Notes: a model not told the origin generated them from the sequence alone. Positions 25,963 to 38,921 are shown, numbered from the stretch's first letter. The stretch is 64,000 nt of DNA from Phlebopus portentosus (GCA_037892935.1 JAYXKI010000009.1:124001-188000); one strand, 5' to 3'. Translations and numbers: made by a program.

Positions 25963-28900
25963 TCAGAGGATTTCAATGACTTCGTCAACGCCGTAAATTG
26001 GTGGTCGTCTTTTCTTATCCGAACCCATTCGTGGTTTGCCAGAAAGCACCTTCTGTTTAGAGACAGGCATAGACTTGACGACTGGGAATAACGAGTCCAC
26101 TCTGCGTTGCACGTTTCCAGAAGACACATTGGCATTGGTTGTTCCTGTGGCCATTTTCGGTTCTGTTCTCGCAGAGTTCACGCCTGCCCTTGGACGCATG
26201 TCAAGCTCCGACTCAGAGCTACTGGTGATTTCAATGATCTCTGTCCGAGTAGGCTTAGGTTGTGAAAAAGAGGGAGCGCCACGACTCTTGAGTGCAGTCG
26301 ACACTGACGTGAAGGCACCAGCAGATGGCGTTTTGCGAGTCAACTCTACCTTGCCTTTCGACTTTCCACGGAATGGCGACGGGGATACAGGTCGATCTGA
26401 CTCGCTCTCCGTTATTGTCTCTGCGTCACTATTCATGTCATCCTCCAACACAAGTCTGGCTTTCGCTCGCGCAGGCTGAGCTCTACGCGAAGGTGAGCCG
26501 TGCTTCTTGCTTTTCCGTGGCGACTTCTTCGGAGTCGACAAAATCGAGTGGGATGACTCGTCCGGGTCTGACTTGAGAGCGGATAATTGTCGAGATGAAG
26601 TCGGCTTCCTATTCGCCAACTCGGGTGCGGGAATGCATTTGGGCACACGCGGTACTTCCCGTCCAATCTTGTCTTCTATTGACATAGGGAACGGCTTCGG
26701 TACTCGAGCGCGCTTGTTCTGAGAATTGAGCTTCACCGGAGAAGAGACTGATTCGATGGATGAAGCAACGCGTGAATTTGGGAGACACTCATCAAGCAGG
26801 TCCAAGAGGGATTTCTGTTTCGACAATGCTGCCGAAGCGCCGCGTGAGGACGACGTTTGAGCCTTGATTATGTTGGCAGGCGGCCTCGTCGACATTGTCG
26901 GTTTCCCTTTGCGCAAACGCTCACCGTTTGTCGCTTCAGCGAGTGCAGCTGGTTTACTCGTGAGCCTACTTGATAGTGGAGGGCAGGGAATCTCATCTTC
27001 CTCTTCCTCCTCTTCTTCTTTTCGAGATGACGCGAGTCTTTGCAGAGCTCTATCTTTAGACCTGGAATTCCCGCCGCCCGTAGCTTTGCCCTTGTTCTTG
27101 CTAGATATGTTGAAGACATGACTAAAGTCCTCTTCCGCGGACAACTCCTCTTCCTCCTCCTCTTCCTGTTCAGTCCTTCTCGTGACACCTTTCTTCGACG
27201 TCACGACCTTCGCACTTGTCTTTGATTTGGATATGGATTTCGGATTCTCGACGCCCGCTGCTCTTGCGGCTTTTCTCGCAGCCTTCTCTTCTTTCTCTCG
27301 TTCCTTCTCCGCGATACGCTCTTCGTATACTGCGACCATGCAAGGTTCGACGCGTTCGACTATGCAAGCCGGCATCCATACACGTAAGTGGCTATCCGGA
27401 TCAGGCGGAAGCTTAAGTCCAGTTTTCTTGGTTTTCCGCTTGTTTCCATCATCATCTTCATTATCAATATCTTCACCATACTCATCGTCGACCTCATCCC
27501 GGTACTGGCTCGGGAGAATGCGATGACCTTGTACACCGGCCGCGGTGAGCCGAACCAGTTGCGCAGGTGCGACCTCGAGGCGATACTCCGCCATGCCATC
27601 AGTAGAGGCATGATGACGTTTCCCATGAATACCGACGATAAGACGCCGGGAGTCATCTTCGTCCTGCACTGAAAGGGATGAAAAATGCTTGGTGATCATC
27701 TTAGAAGGAGTGCCTGGAGCAGAATCCTTCTCGTTCATGCGTTTCTTCTTCCTTGGAGTAGCTGGCCCTCCAGCGTCGGCATCCAACACTGCTCTCCGCA
27801 TAATTCGGAGTACGATTGGTGCCCACATAACAGTACGAAAGCGCTTGATGATGATCTCACGTACACCCCATTCAAACTTCCGCTCGCAAAGAGCGGCCAG
27901 CTTCATCAAGTCTGGCTCTCTGTCCCAAAGGAACTCTGGCCGCATGTCCTTGCGCTCTGATGTCACCGGATGTGTATACAGACGGAGAACATCGATATTA
28001 GGAAACGTATCCGGTAGGTCTTTGGCTAGTTTCAGCTTCTTGGTATTCAGAAACCCTCGCGAATTTGAGCGGAGTTCGGAGCGGATTTCGTTACGCCAGC
28101 CATCGAGAAAAGCTTGCAACCTTGGTCGAGGCAGCTCCCGTGCAGCGTCCAACAGTTTCTCGCCGAAACCGCACCTGGCGAGAGCGTGAGCGACAGTCGT
28201 CCCGCATCCCTCAATGCCATCAGGGTCGTAATCACCTCCTCGGAAAAGAGCAATTAATATAAGGCCATCCTGGGAGAGAGCAATTTCAGGATGCTTTAGT
28301 ATATCGGAAGACGAGTAGGTGTACGTGTGTTCGCCATCATCCCTGTCAGCTGAATTCTTCACTGGATGTGCGCTATTGCCTGACAGCATTTTCCCTGGAC
28401 TGGACCAAGATTATTTGTATACATTCAGCAAAGGCTTAGTAGACTTACTTGCGAATGATTGTTGTTGCTCCGAACAGAAAGCTGTCAACATCGTCGGTGA
28501 TGATCGCGTCAATAACACCAATCCTGTTCAAGTACGCCAGTTCCGCCTCCGCTTCACCAGGGGCGCACCACCATTCAAAACCAAACGCCTCAATTATCTC
28601 CTGCATACCAGAAACCATCCAGTGATCCTTCCCACTAACTTTCTTCTTGCGCTTCTGTTCCGGCCGATGCGGTCCATCGAAGACAAACAGCGGGAGAAAT
28701 GGCCGACTCATAAGACGTGCACATCGGAAGAAAAGAGTACGCAGTTCTGGATTTTCTCCTTCACGGCCATACGTGGCATGAAAGAACCAGATACTGGCAT
28801 CAATACCGACCCGTAGGCCGCGTCGTCCGCCTGGATTACGTTCGAACCCGTCATGGACAGCGAGTTCCGCCAGAGACCGTTGCTTGCCCGCCGGTCTCAA

Positions 28901-28975
28901 GATCTAATAGCTCGTTGGCACAATAGTCAAGATGAATGGAGGCATACGCACATCCCATAAGCCAGGTACGCCCAT
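25963..28975 (-). CDS. YEN1: Holliday-junction resolvase, Rad2/XPG family (Yen1/GEN1)
   Basis: First exon MGVPGLWD joins ILRPAGK over an intron, the conserved XPG N-terminus. Metal-binding acids are visible: D43 in GIDASIW, D84 in FVFDGP, E125 and E127 in PGEAEAELAYL, D146 and D148 in TDDVDSF. LSQDGLILIALFRGGDYDPDGIEGCG gives the further acids and the helix-turn-helix. After the nuclease come a chromodomain-like stretch (LRVWMPACIVERV) and a long basic, disordered tail with acidic runs (27000-27025 and 27146-27173 on the DNA) and many S/T-P sites, typical of a cell-cycle-controlled nuclease. Ends DEVIEIL-stop. Cleaves four-way DNA junctions. Two introns found. Confidence 0.9.
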
Positions 28976-31900
28976 TTGCGTCCGTCCGCTTATCCGTCAG
29001 TATCGACTGACGATGAGGTGGCTCTTCTATTCTTCGCGCGCGTTCAACCAGGAGGCGAAACGGTCATGTGCGTCTGACGTTATCAGACGCGGATCATTAC
29101 GTGAAGATCGGCATTCGTCATCCTTTCGCCTTTCCACCACGACATCGACGTCGTAATAATCACCGGTCAATGCGTATATTGATGGTGATGGTGGCCTATT
29201 TTGGACATCCTTTCGCCTATACTGATGCCCCAGGAAAAACGGGGGCTACACGGACACTTGAATCCCGCGGTCTATTTCTGCAATATGAGCTCTTGTTGAT
29301 TTTCTCCCCGGCTTGCCAGACCTTCAAAGTCCAGATAAAAATGGTGTTGCTGCCTTCCAGAGTTTTTGGATCCTGTTCCTTTACTGAATGAATCTTGCAC
29401 ATGTACAGTACTAGTGCAGGGGAAAGGGCGAATGATACGGAGGAATTGGTATCTGTATCTCTTGAAATGGCTGCACGCCGTGTCTCTCGGATATGTGCAT
29501 GTGAAGAAAACCAGGAATCCCATGCTCTATTTCTGTGTCAAATAGAAGGACAGGGCAATTCCGACCAAGTAATCCGAGGATCTAGCGTTCAGTAAACTCA
29601 TAAACCAGGTAAGAGTTCCACAAGATGCGCTCCTTGCATACTCGCATTTAGTGGAAAAACTTCTCGACAGCAAGACGTGTTTCTCCATCGCTATTTTAGA
29701 TTTCGTTTGCTACACAGTAAGTACCCAGAATCTTCGACGTCCACGGGATTCGCCAAGTGATGTCAACAGCTCCGCTTCTTCCCTCCCTTCCGTTCGAAAC
29801 GCCTTTTCGCCATTTGCGATTGCGTATGCGTCTTCCATCCACGTATTCTACCACGCATCCTGCTTATCTTTCAAAGACTTGCGCTTCTTCAATCCCGCTC
29901 AAAGTTTCTTCACCCCATATATTGCCGGAGGCATCCTTCCTATCTCCATCAGAATTGCGGCGATTCAAACGTCTTCAAGTATAGCTCGTTGTGCCACTGA
30001 CCCTACACGCTTATCGGGTTCGTCCCAACCCCCCAGCTCCGATAATCATCCCAAATCCGACTTGATCCAGAGCAGACGAAGGCTTTCATTGGTTCCACCA
30101 CTCGCTGCCACCAACGAAGGTTTCGTTTGAATACCGAAGCCAAATAAACGAGCGATTCTAGAGCTATGAGGTCATGAGGCACCGACACCATCAACAAACT
30201 TAGAAAACCCGCGATTCGAACGGCGTTCGTGCTTCGACTTCCTTTGCAAGTCGGCACGCAACTCTCACAGACGGTTCAGTGCGGTAGAAGCAAGTCTGCC
30301 CGCGTGCTCGTCTATCGCACCCGACTGAGCGGCTTATCTACTGGTAATGGTCATAAGAGTACCACAGTTTGAATTATCCTGGTCCGTAGTGGAGTTCTTT
30401 GCCTATCGCGCAGAGTAACAAAGTGCATCCGGCGCTTTACACTTGAATGAGTCATTTGATTGCTTTGTCTGAGCCATTCTATCGTCATCTTGTCGTAAAA
30501 TTCGTGGGGTGGGTTCGTTGCAGGGTAAAATCGGAGTAACCGCTCTTTGACTTCTCGGACCGAATCCGAAGCGCAACGGAATGCAGTCGGGCTTCCGTTC
30601 TTGTCTCATCGATCAAAAGATATGGAAATTTCGCCGCCGGCATGTGCAAAATCGAAAGAAATTTCCCAGTCAAAGTCATGGGCAGGTCCCTGTACTACTT
30701 TTCAAAGCATCCTATTTTGAGTACAACTAAGTACATGAGGTATGTAAGCTATGTGGTTGATACAGATGAACGGGTATTCGATTAGATGAGGGAAAGAAAA
30801 AAAAAGGAAGACTGGACGTGCACAGTTAAGCGAGAAGAACAATTGACTGGGAAGAAGATGGAAGGCAGATAAAAATGAAAATGACGGAAAGCTGCAATAA
30901 GGGTACCCGATAAAAGTGACGAACAGAGTCAACTCCGAAACGTCTAGCGGGTTTAAGTCTAGTAGGCCCTGAACATGAGTTGCGTGCATTCGCTTTTGAC
31001 GTCGGCAATTGAATTGACGGTCTCAGATGAAGGAGCCCCTTTCTGAGAGTTCCAGCTCGCCAGAGGGGCCACGCGGTGAGTGTCAGGTTCAAGCGGTACT
31101 GCTTGCAACAGTCGCGCGACCGGTTGATTGGCAAGCCCAACAATACTCGTCGTATGTAACGACCGGTCTCTGAATCTCAGGACCTAAATGCTACACGAGA
31201 GCAGTGAGCATGTCTGGCGAGTGCAGTAGGTATACACAAAACGTACACTTGTACAAGTTTTGCTCTTGCATGACTGCGGATGCTGGATGCTTCGTTCGCA
31301 GAAACGGGACCCGCAGTCAAACAATGCTACGACGTGAAGGCGAACGAAATGCTATGAAGGCATGATCGGGACCACAAATAAACAAATTTATCATGATTTG
31401 CAGAAAGTGCTTGAGCATACTCCACATTTCTTGTAGGAGCGTCCATCGCTGTGCAACAAAGCGAGTCAATTGCACGTCCAAAGGAAACGCAGAGAAGCGA
31501 CTGACGCAATGTAGCGACACATCCCAGAGGTCGCAAAAAGTAGGCGGGACCAAACACGAAGGACGTGCAACGCGACTGAGGGGGTATGCGAGTGGAGTCA
31601 TCTTGAGTGAACTCCTTATATAGGATACCGAAATTCGGAGGAAGAAATTCTATAGAAGCCCGATCGTATGTGACACAAAATCTTACTCACCAGATGACAA
31701 TAGACAGGGACAGGACCCTGGCGCATCCGATTCAAAGAGACCTCGGAGGTGATTTTCCGCGCACATCGTCAGCTGAGCAAATAGATCAAGAAAATGGTTG
31801 GCGTGAGATAGCCATTCATTCAACGAAGACATGTATCCCGTGCACGAGAGCATCACAAAGGGTATAATGGCACAGGAGAAAGGAAGAACAACAAGCAAGC

Positions 31901-32828
31901 GATAAGGATGGAAGCTAGAAGAGATCTAGAGAACGAGAAGCATTCATGCCTCTGGTTGTTTCGGCTCCTCTCTGAATCTGTTCTTTTTTTTTCTCAAAGT
32001 CACCTGGGTGGGTAACTACAGATGATGAAAGCTTTGCTCACCTTTCCGTGAAATTCCGCTCTCTATCTGATTCAGGGCAGCACATGTCTTTTCGCACGTG
32101 CAAGGGCACAACTCGTCATCTGAGACGACCTGCTCTGACCAATCATGTTCTCACCTCATCCTTGACGAAGTTGACATCAAAAATCAAGTCTGCTTTGTCT
32201 GTCTTGCCAATAGAGTACTGGATATAATCTTCTTCAACTGAGTTCAGCAGACTTCTCGTAACTCAATCCTCTCCTTCTTGCACCATGGTCCACATGACTC
32301 ATTTTGAACAGGGTGTTCTCGGGTGCTAACGTGAGCCACCCGGCCGTTGCGTTGCACACTTTGAAAGCGGGAATTCAAAAGGATGGGTCAAATGAACTTC
32401 CATTTTATCGTTTCAACCCTTGGCGCCAGACCGTCATTCTGGCTGGCATCTCTTTGTGAACCTCTGAAGAAATCATGGGTTCCGAATAAACTATTTCACA
32501 AAGTCCGTACCCTTCTTCTAACCGCCGCCTGAACAGCGCTTATACTCAATACGTCCGATGCGCATCGCTTCTTTTCATTTCATTTTCACCGCTGCTCTTG
32601 CTTGCAGGGCCATTTGCTTCGAGAAGGGCTTATTTGTCTCTGTTTTTCGCGAAGCCTTCGTCCGTGTCAGATGATTCGTCCCATGCGAATGTCCGAGAAT
32701 ATGGCTATCTATCCTATGTCATCGTGTGAGCATCCATAGCTCATGTATAAGCGGCCTGTGCAAAAGACGGGCCATGAACGGTTCTTCTCAGCTTCACAAT
32801 CTCGATCCTCTGTCTGAACCTGGTCAAG
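28976..32828. other. Gene-poor region, 3.85 kb
   Basis: Longest stretch without a confident gene. Overlapping frames of up to 159 codons (for example 29651-30130 plus) have no motifs and no consistent splicing. Pyrimidine-rich tracts occur near 30790, 31980 and 32270, of the kind found in fungal promoters. One frame at about 32298-32458 reads ALHTLKAGIQKDGSNELPFY then WRQTVILAGISL, which resembles the entry to a first membrane span, but nothing continues it. May hold a long promoter, noncoding RNA or gene relics. Confidence 0.3.
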
Positions 32829-34448
32829 ATGGCCATCAAAGAGTATAAAGTCATGACTCCAGACCTCCGGAAGCAATTCCTTGAGAAAGGTTGGGTCAAG
32901 ATAGAAGGAGCGATATCTCTCGAGGATATCAAGAAATTTTCCGATGACGTCTGGATACGCTTGGGATACGATCCTCAGGACAAATCCACATGGGAAAAGG
33001 AAAAGGTAAGTGCGATCTCTCAATGAGCACCGAAATCGAAAGCAACGTGCTCATCCCCAGCGTATACCCTCAGATCCACATGCCCCGGCACAGAGAAGTT
33101 TTGATGAAGGAATTCTCACCAAAAGGCTGGGCAGCCATTTGTGAATACTCTTATACGTACTTGTAAAACTAACAGCTGATAGCGTGTTGCTCCTTCGCAC
33201 CAAGGCGAAATTCTCGGAGGAGAGGATAGGATTGACCCCACTCTCTTCGAGAGCTTTGGAGACAGCCTTATATGTAATCTCGGAAGCCCTGAATGGGAGA
33301 ACGTGCGTCCTATTTTTACTGCATGATTCTACGAGACGGTCAACATCGGTAATCACCAGAAAGAGTCCATTGACCCGCGCCTTCTGGGCAATTGGCACAT
33401 GTGAGCCGCTATCCTCGCTCTATCACTCACACACTCAAGCTAATCTCGCTTGCCCCTACTCCATAGTGATGGCGACTGGTATGGCCTGCCCTTGGAGCTT
33501 GGTACTTGCTATCCATGCTAAGATCCGGATGCCGAACGTTATCGTTTAGGTTCACTCATTACCTTGACTCTGGAGAGCAAGCTCTCACCGTTATCGTTCT
33601 CTTCAACGATATCATTCCACGCGCGGGGGGTACCTTTCTTGCTCCAGATGGTTTGAAAAACGTTGTTAGCTGGTGAGTGTCTGTTACGTATTTAGAGGTA
33701 TAGCGTACATGGGTCAGCAGACTTCATTAGACTTTAGTATTCGTTCATTCATTTTTCTCAGTTAATATCCTGTTCTTACCATAGGCTTTATGAACATCCG
33801 GAAGGTGCAGATAGTTGGCCTACGGACGAAACCGGAGCTAGAACAGTATGTGACATCCACAAGTGCCAGGAATTCGTAGAAGTAAGCTACACTCCTTTTA
33901 TCCCGCGTCAAGGCTAAAGATATGTTATCTACAGTGCACCGGAAAAGCTGGTGACATGATAATATTTCACCCCTTCATGGTAAATTCTTCACCCTGTTTG
34001 TTGTATCTGTCTAACAAAAAAATTCTGACAGCCACACTCCGCTTCTAAGAACTATCTGCGCATCCCCCGGTTCATCACAAATCCTCCGGTTACATTGAAA
34101 GAGCCACTCTGCTTCACACGACAGAATCCAGAAGACTATGTAAAGCTTCTCGTATCTCGGTTTTTTTATCGATACTAACTTCTTTTCTTCTAGTCTTTAA
34201 CCGAGTTGGTCGTGCTCCGTGCACTGGAAGAGATTGGGATCAACAAATCTGTGATGAAAGATTGGAAGATTGCTGGAAAACGCCGTCGCTTCACGCCTCG
34301 TACTCGTGCAGGGAAAGATGCGATGATTATCGCAGAGGTAGAAAGAATGAAGGCTCACGAGCGTCGTACAGGTGGTGCCTACAAGGTTGATAGCATGCAC
34401 CTAAATGGACCTGTTCCCTACCAAACTGTCATTCCTACCGAGGGCTGA
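32829..34448 (+). CDS. Phytanoyl-CoA dioxygenase-like Fe(II)/2-oxoglutarate oxygenase
   Basis: Starts MAIKEYKVMTPDLRKQFLEKG. Exons join as EKGWVKIEGAISLEDIKKFS, IHMPRHREVLMKEFSPKGW, CEILGGEDRIDPTLFESFGD, NWHIDGDWFTHYLDSGEQAL, LFNDIIPRAGGTFLAPDGLK and MIIFHPFM then PHSASKNYLRIPRFITN. The iron ligands are His and Asp of WHIDGD and the distal His of PHSAS; the Arg two turns later would hold 2-oxoglutarate. The C-terminus (RALEEIGINKSVMKDW ... VIPTEG-stop) is a basic extension. A GTGAAT donor and a 37-nt or longer intron are needed in two places. Many fungal members hydroxylate secondary metabolites or amino-acid derivatives; the substrate here is unknown. Convergent with the SET gene. Confidence 0.85.
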
Positions 34449-34562
34449 CAGAATGAGCATCGCAGAAAGGATATCTGGGGGTGGAAGATTCTCTAGTTTG
34501 ACATTTGTATCGACTGACCATTATAAGTATGTACTTTCGAACTTTATATCGACGTCAGGATA

Positions 34563-36092
34563 TTATTCGTCATCTGAGTCAAACCTAACGATACTGATAC
34601 CGAGCTCCTCTGCTCTTCGAACTGCTTCTTGAGCTTTTATTTGCAACCAATAGAGAAGAGACTCAAGGATATCCTTCTGTCCTTGGACGTAATATCTCCG
34701 CATAGTAAGAACTTCCTTCCGCACAGAGGATGACACATGTCCTACCATCAGATCCGGAAGGCCGTCCATGAGGGAGGAGACCATATCAGTGAGAATTCCA
34801 GTGGTCTCCATGTCTATCTGGAGATCATACGCCGCTTGTTGTTCATCGTCATGTTCCTCTTCTTGATCTGCACCTTCGACATGTCGACCGTGTATGATTC
34901 TTCGTACGTCATCCCATACTGCCTGTGCACCACTTGCATTGCGGCCCACCTCGTGTCCAACACCTTGCCCGCTTCGGCCGCTGTCATCACTAGAGCCAAC
35001 TTTCAGAAAAATGGTGTCATCGGGGTTGTCCGCTAAAGCGAATCCGTAAGCGAGAATTAATGAGGAATTAGGCTTCGGTCCGTAGTTGTTGAAGACCTCC
35101 TCTCCTTCTGCCGTCGGTGTATCTAGCACGAGAGAGACACATAGATCCGATCGGTGATTTTCAGCCTCTGCGTTAGGTTTGCCCGTGGAGATCCCTGCAG
35201 AAGGTGATTCTGCACGCGATACGCTCCACGAGACAGGATGCGCACGTCTGTGGTTGAATGCATCGACACCTGGGATGAGGACAGGATACGACAATGGTGA
35301 TGCTTCAAGTGAGGGAGTACTTGAAAGTAGAGTGGAGGGGAAAGCGCGAGAGGACAGGTACGTCCATGCCAGTTTGTACATGTCGCTATAAAGAAAGTCA
35401 AGCCCGTCTGAGAAGGATGGACTAATAAAACTTACAAAGTGAACATCTCCGAGATACCTGGCGAGTGCACCCCAATTGCTTCTCGAAGCTGCCGATACTC
35501 TTCCATGCATATCCTTGACTGGTCCAGTGTAGCACCATATACATTCGTCCCCCTGAATAGATCGAGCTCGTCTTCCGAGAAGTACAGCGGAGTGAGCAAG
35601 GTTTCCGCCTTCGGAAGGATATCGATATATGGACGATGACGAAGAAGACAGCTCGATTAAATGTAAGGTTTCTCGTCACGGGCATATTTGAAGCTAGGGA
35701 GTTACTTCTCATCGTCATCCTTTTTTCCAATCGTGTAATGGAGGCCGATATATGCGCAGATCAGTTGTCTCGGGGTTAGACTGCAATCCTGGGAGGGCAG
35801 GCGACAGAAATGGTCCAAAGCTTCTTGAATCGTCTCAAGAGTGATCGCCAAGGAAAATGGACAAGTAGCAGCGATCACTCCAGAAGGCAAGCCGCGGCGG
35901 GTACAGATGGAAAGTCCAAATGGGCCTGTATAGACACGAAATCAACTTTTTATGGACTGGAAAACTATTACTACCAGGCTTACCAGTGAAGAAGTAAAGA
36001 TCATCGTGAATTATGCCTCCGTTGCTCCTAAACCAAAGTCGAAATCGAATTATCTCTTCAGGTTCTTCGGGTGTAGCAATTGACGATTCCAT
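34563..36092 (-). CDS. SET-domain protein lysine methyltransferase (Rubisco-LSMT/SETD6 type)
   Basis: Exon 1 starts MESSIATPEEPEEIIRFRLW with the pattern GGIIHDDLYFFTG, the N-terminal SET strand. SLAITLETIQEALDHFC and LICAYIGLHYTIGKK fill the inserted region. The last exon has the catalytic core: IPGVDAFNHRRAHPV, then GEEVFNNYGPKPNSSLILAYGF, the NH and Tyr-containing motifs that bind S-adenosylmethionine and lysine. The C-terminal helical part (MVSSLMDGLPDLM ... RRYYVQGQKDILESLLYWLQ) matches the Rubisco-substrate-binding-like domain of this group. Such fungal enzymes methylate ribosomal or other non-histone proteins. Three or four introns. The fold-back element begins 115 bp upstream of its start and so lies in its promoter. 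Confidence 0.8.
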
Positions 36093-36207
36093 CAGTGTAG
36101 AGGTCAGTCGAATGTGTCACAATTGTTACAATTGAAAGACGACACACATTCGAATTTCCGATGGAATTATGTCATCTTGATTACAGGATCCATAATACTG
36201 TACAGCG

Positions 36208-36919
36208 AATTCCGTAATAATTTGGGCACGTGACTTTCGGCACTCCTTTACCTCAAAACACAAAAGAATTTGTATCTCTATGAATACTCAACGGTTTTGT
36301 GTGTTCTAAATTTCTAAATTCATCTTTCAATCTCTGCTTTCATATATAAATTTTAATGGGTACATAAATGGCCCCGGAATATTGCAAAGGCCAATCTTGA
36401 ATACCTTTATCTCTTCTATTTTTTCCTGACCTCTGTACAACTCCTCAGACCAGCCCAAAATGATAAGATGACTTTATTATGAAATTTCAAACTGAATTTG
36501 AGCTGAGCTTTGTGCTGAACGTGCCAGGTTGGGGCATGCTTGAATTGCTCAAAACTGAACATTCTCTCCCTGAGTCCTCAGACTCCAGGAATGGCTCTTC
36601 CTGGAAAGAGACATACATGAAAAATCATCAAAAATGTACTAGAGTATATCTGAGCATCATCTGGAGCTGTACAGCAAATTCTGAGGTCAGAAAAAAAAAT
36701 AGAAGAGAGAAAGGTGCTCAAAATTGACTTTTGAGACGTTCCGGGACCATTTCTGCACCAATTTATCCCATTAAAATTAAAATATGAAAGCAAAGATAGA
36801 AAGATGGATTTAGAAATTTAGAACACGCAAAACCGTTGAGTATTCATAGAGATACAATTTATTTTGCGTCTTGAGGTATAGGAGGGCTAAAAGTCACGTG
36901 CCCAAATTATTATAGAATT
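36208..36919. mobile_element. Fold-back / MITE-like inverted-repeat element
   Basis: The left part (36208 to about 36450) and the right part (about 36680 to 36919) are inverted copies of one another, diverged but clearly alignable over roughly 200-240 bp each. Outer ends read AATTCCGTAATAATTTGGGC on the left and, inverted, AATTCTATAATAATTTGGGC on the right, followed in both by ACGTGAC. Further matching blocks are AATACTCAACGGTTTTG and GCTTTCATAT. The middle about 230 bp is not palindromic and holds no transposase. A TA dinucleotide at both ends would suit a Tc1/mariner-like target site, but exact ends are uncertain. AT-rich. Non-autonomous. Confidence 0.75.
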
Positions 36920-36961
36920 TCTTGTAATGATAACCTGTGCCAGATGGGCGTGTAAGTTCAC

Positions 36962-38921
36962 TCATGTTAGACTATCAGGCAGATGAAAGCATACCTTATT
37001 CTTTTGTACCAACGCCTTTTCAAGGTTCGGGGCTGAGAAGATCTTGTCGAGTTCCTCCAAAGTATATCCGACAGTCTCCACGCAGAACAAGTACCAGATC
37101 AATGCCTCGAAAGCATCCCAAACCATGAACACAAGAATATATTTCCACCCGATCCTACCGTACGCTATTGGGGTGCAGAACAGATTAATGAAGGACGTGC
37201 AAGAAACGATGAATGTCTTCATTGCAGTGCCCTTGGCTCGTGTTGTGTTTTCCAAACATTCTGCGGGATAAAGGGCCTGAAGAGGCGTATACTGTTGACG
37301 CGTTAAGTTCATTAATTAAGGCAAAATCATCGAGACGAACCACAAAGCTATAGACGATCCCAAACAAGACTAAGAGAACCGTTAGAAAAGAGAAGCATAG
37401 CTATGAACGAGAATGACATACAATAAAATGTGGCTCCCGCACGCCCGACGTTTAGATTCTCTTCGCCTTTTAATACCCGGCCCAAACCGCAAAGAAACCA
37501 GCATTGATTGCAAGCATGACAGAACAGCAGAACGTTCGAAGGACGAGTACTTTCTGGCGAGGCATCCGGCCTTGGAGACATGACGTTCCCAAACAACCAC
37601 AGCACTGCAACATGTTCCGATCAAGTTCATATTGAACTGCATTTGCCGGGGCGGACACTAATATTGAAGTAACCGAGTCCGTTTCCTGCAATCTGGCCGA
37701 ACAATCCCATGAGGAAAACCATAAGCATGCGCCATCTTGCATTGTGACTTTTGACGAGTGAACTAAACGATAAGTCAGTGAAAGAATTGTCTGTCACACG
37801 AGGAAACTCCTACAAGAAGTCCCACCACCACTTATCGGAACCGTTCTGTTGTATGTTCTCTTTGAATTCGTTTATCTGTAGCTGAACTAATGGATTTGGG
37901 GATCACCGTTTCTGTGATATTTGACGAGGAAATCAAAAGCCTTCTTCTCATGGCCATGCATATACAACCACCCAGGGGCTTTCCAGGGGGAACAAGACTG
38001 TAAGCACAACGATTGTCGCAGGAAACTCCTGGAGAATCAGCGGTACCCTCCAAGACCACTCCGAGCTCATTCTCGAAGTTGCCCGAGTGATAGCTGCTGC
38101 TGGTGTCGCTCCCCCATTCCAGCCTGTAATGTAGAATGCTGCCATGCATCCACTGTAATGAGGTATAAACAAAGCATCATTCCTAGTTAGAATTGAACTA
38201 GACGAATCGCCATTGAGGAAGGGCAACCTCGACAACATATGTCGGAGCACCAACGGTTGAGACTGAAATCCCCATACCAAGGATGAATCTACCTCCTATG
38301 AACTGAGGCCGAGCTTCTGCTGCTGATATCACCGCGGCGCCGTCTATTATTGTGAAACATTACAGCACGTCGACCAAATCGGTCACAAAGTTGACTGGAC
38401 CAGAGTGAGCCAGCCATCTGACCGATAGTATAGATCGAAAAAATGATTCCAGTCGAGACATCTGGCTTGCCTGGAATATGCACACATTCAAACTACGGCC
38501 TGTATAGTGCCACAATCACCTCCCACCTTGGTTGAAGCGAGACTGATAAGCCGTCATACCATTAATTGCTGTCATCACTGATCCATCATAACCGCTTCCG
38601 CACGAGCACATAAAGCCGACGGCAGCACCTAAAGATATGGAAACATCATTCATCATGCTGGTACCAAGAAGTCGGAATGAAAAACTGCTTACACGCATAA
38701 AGGACGAATGCAGACTTGCTCCGCGGATCAGTACCACCTGTAGATACTGCAGCAGTGAAAGCTGCATTTCGTGCTTCTTTGACCTTCGCATCGTCGAGGT
38801 CTTCAAGCTCCTTCTCTGTTGCATGCAGAACGTCGACAACTTAGATGTCTTCATGCACCCCAAGCTCCTGTTTTTCATGAGAGGTCTGAGAGACTGAAGC
38901 AGAATGCTTGCACTTGGCCAT
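36962..38921 (-). pseudogene. Dead sugar transporter (MFS sugar porter)
   Basis: Paralogue of the intact transporter at 57721-59788. Blocks in order from the ATG at 38921: LEDLDDAKVKEARNAAFTAA, CGSGYDGSVMTAINGM, DVSTGIIFSIYTIGQMAGSL, CDRFGRRAVMF, FILGMGISVSTVG, TGWNGGATPAAAIT, EWSWRVPLILQEFPATIVVL, GLFGQIAGNGLGYFN, MQFNMNLIG, PLQALYPAECLENTTRAKG and GYTLEELDKIF. Lesions: TAA at 38841-38843 in the N-terminal exon; frameshift after AVMF near 38345; loss of frame at the PESPRW motif (about 37985) and again before LVQLQINEF; loss of about eight codons and frame before MQFNMN near 37655; further frame changes to 37500. The fold-back element lies just 3' of it. Not translatable as a transporter. 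Confidence 0.85.

Noticed and set aside
27000..27173. TCC/TTC triplet-repeat-like tracts
   Set aside because: They are in frame in YEN1 and encode acidic runs of its disordered tail; no separate repeat element.
29651..30130. 159-codon open frame on the plus strand
   Set aside because: Overlaps other frames, no start context, motif or splice partner; composition is not convincing.
30702..30989. Hydrophobic frame rich in Phe and Ser, apparently a membrane protein
   Set aside because: It is a reading of pyrimidine-rich DNA; no conserved pattern or proper gene structure.
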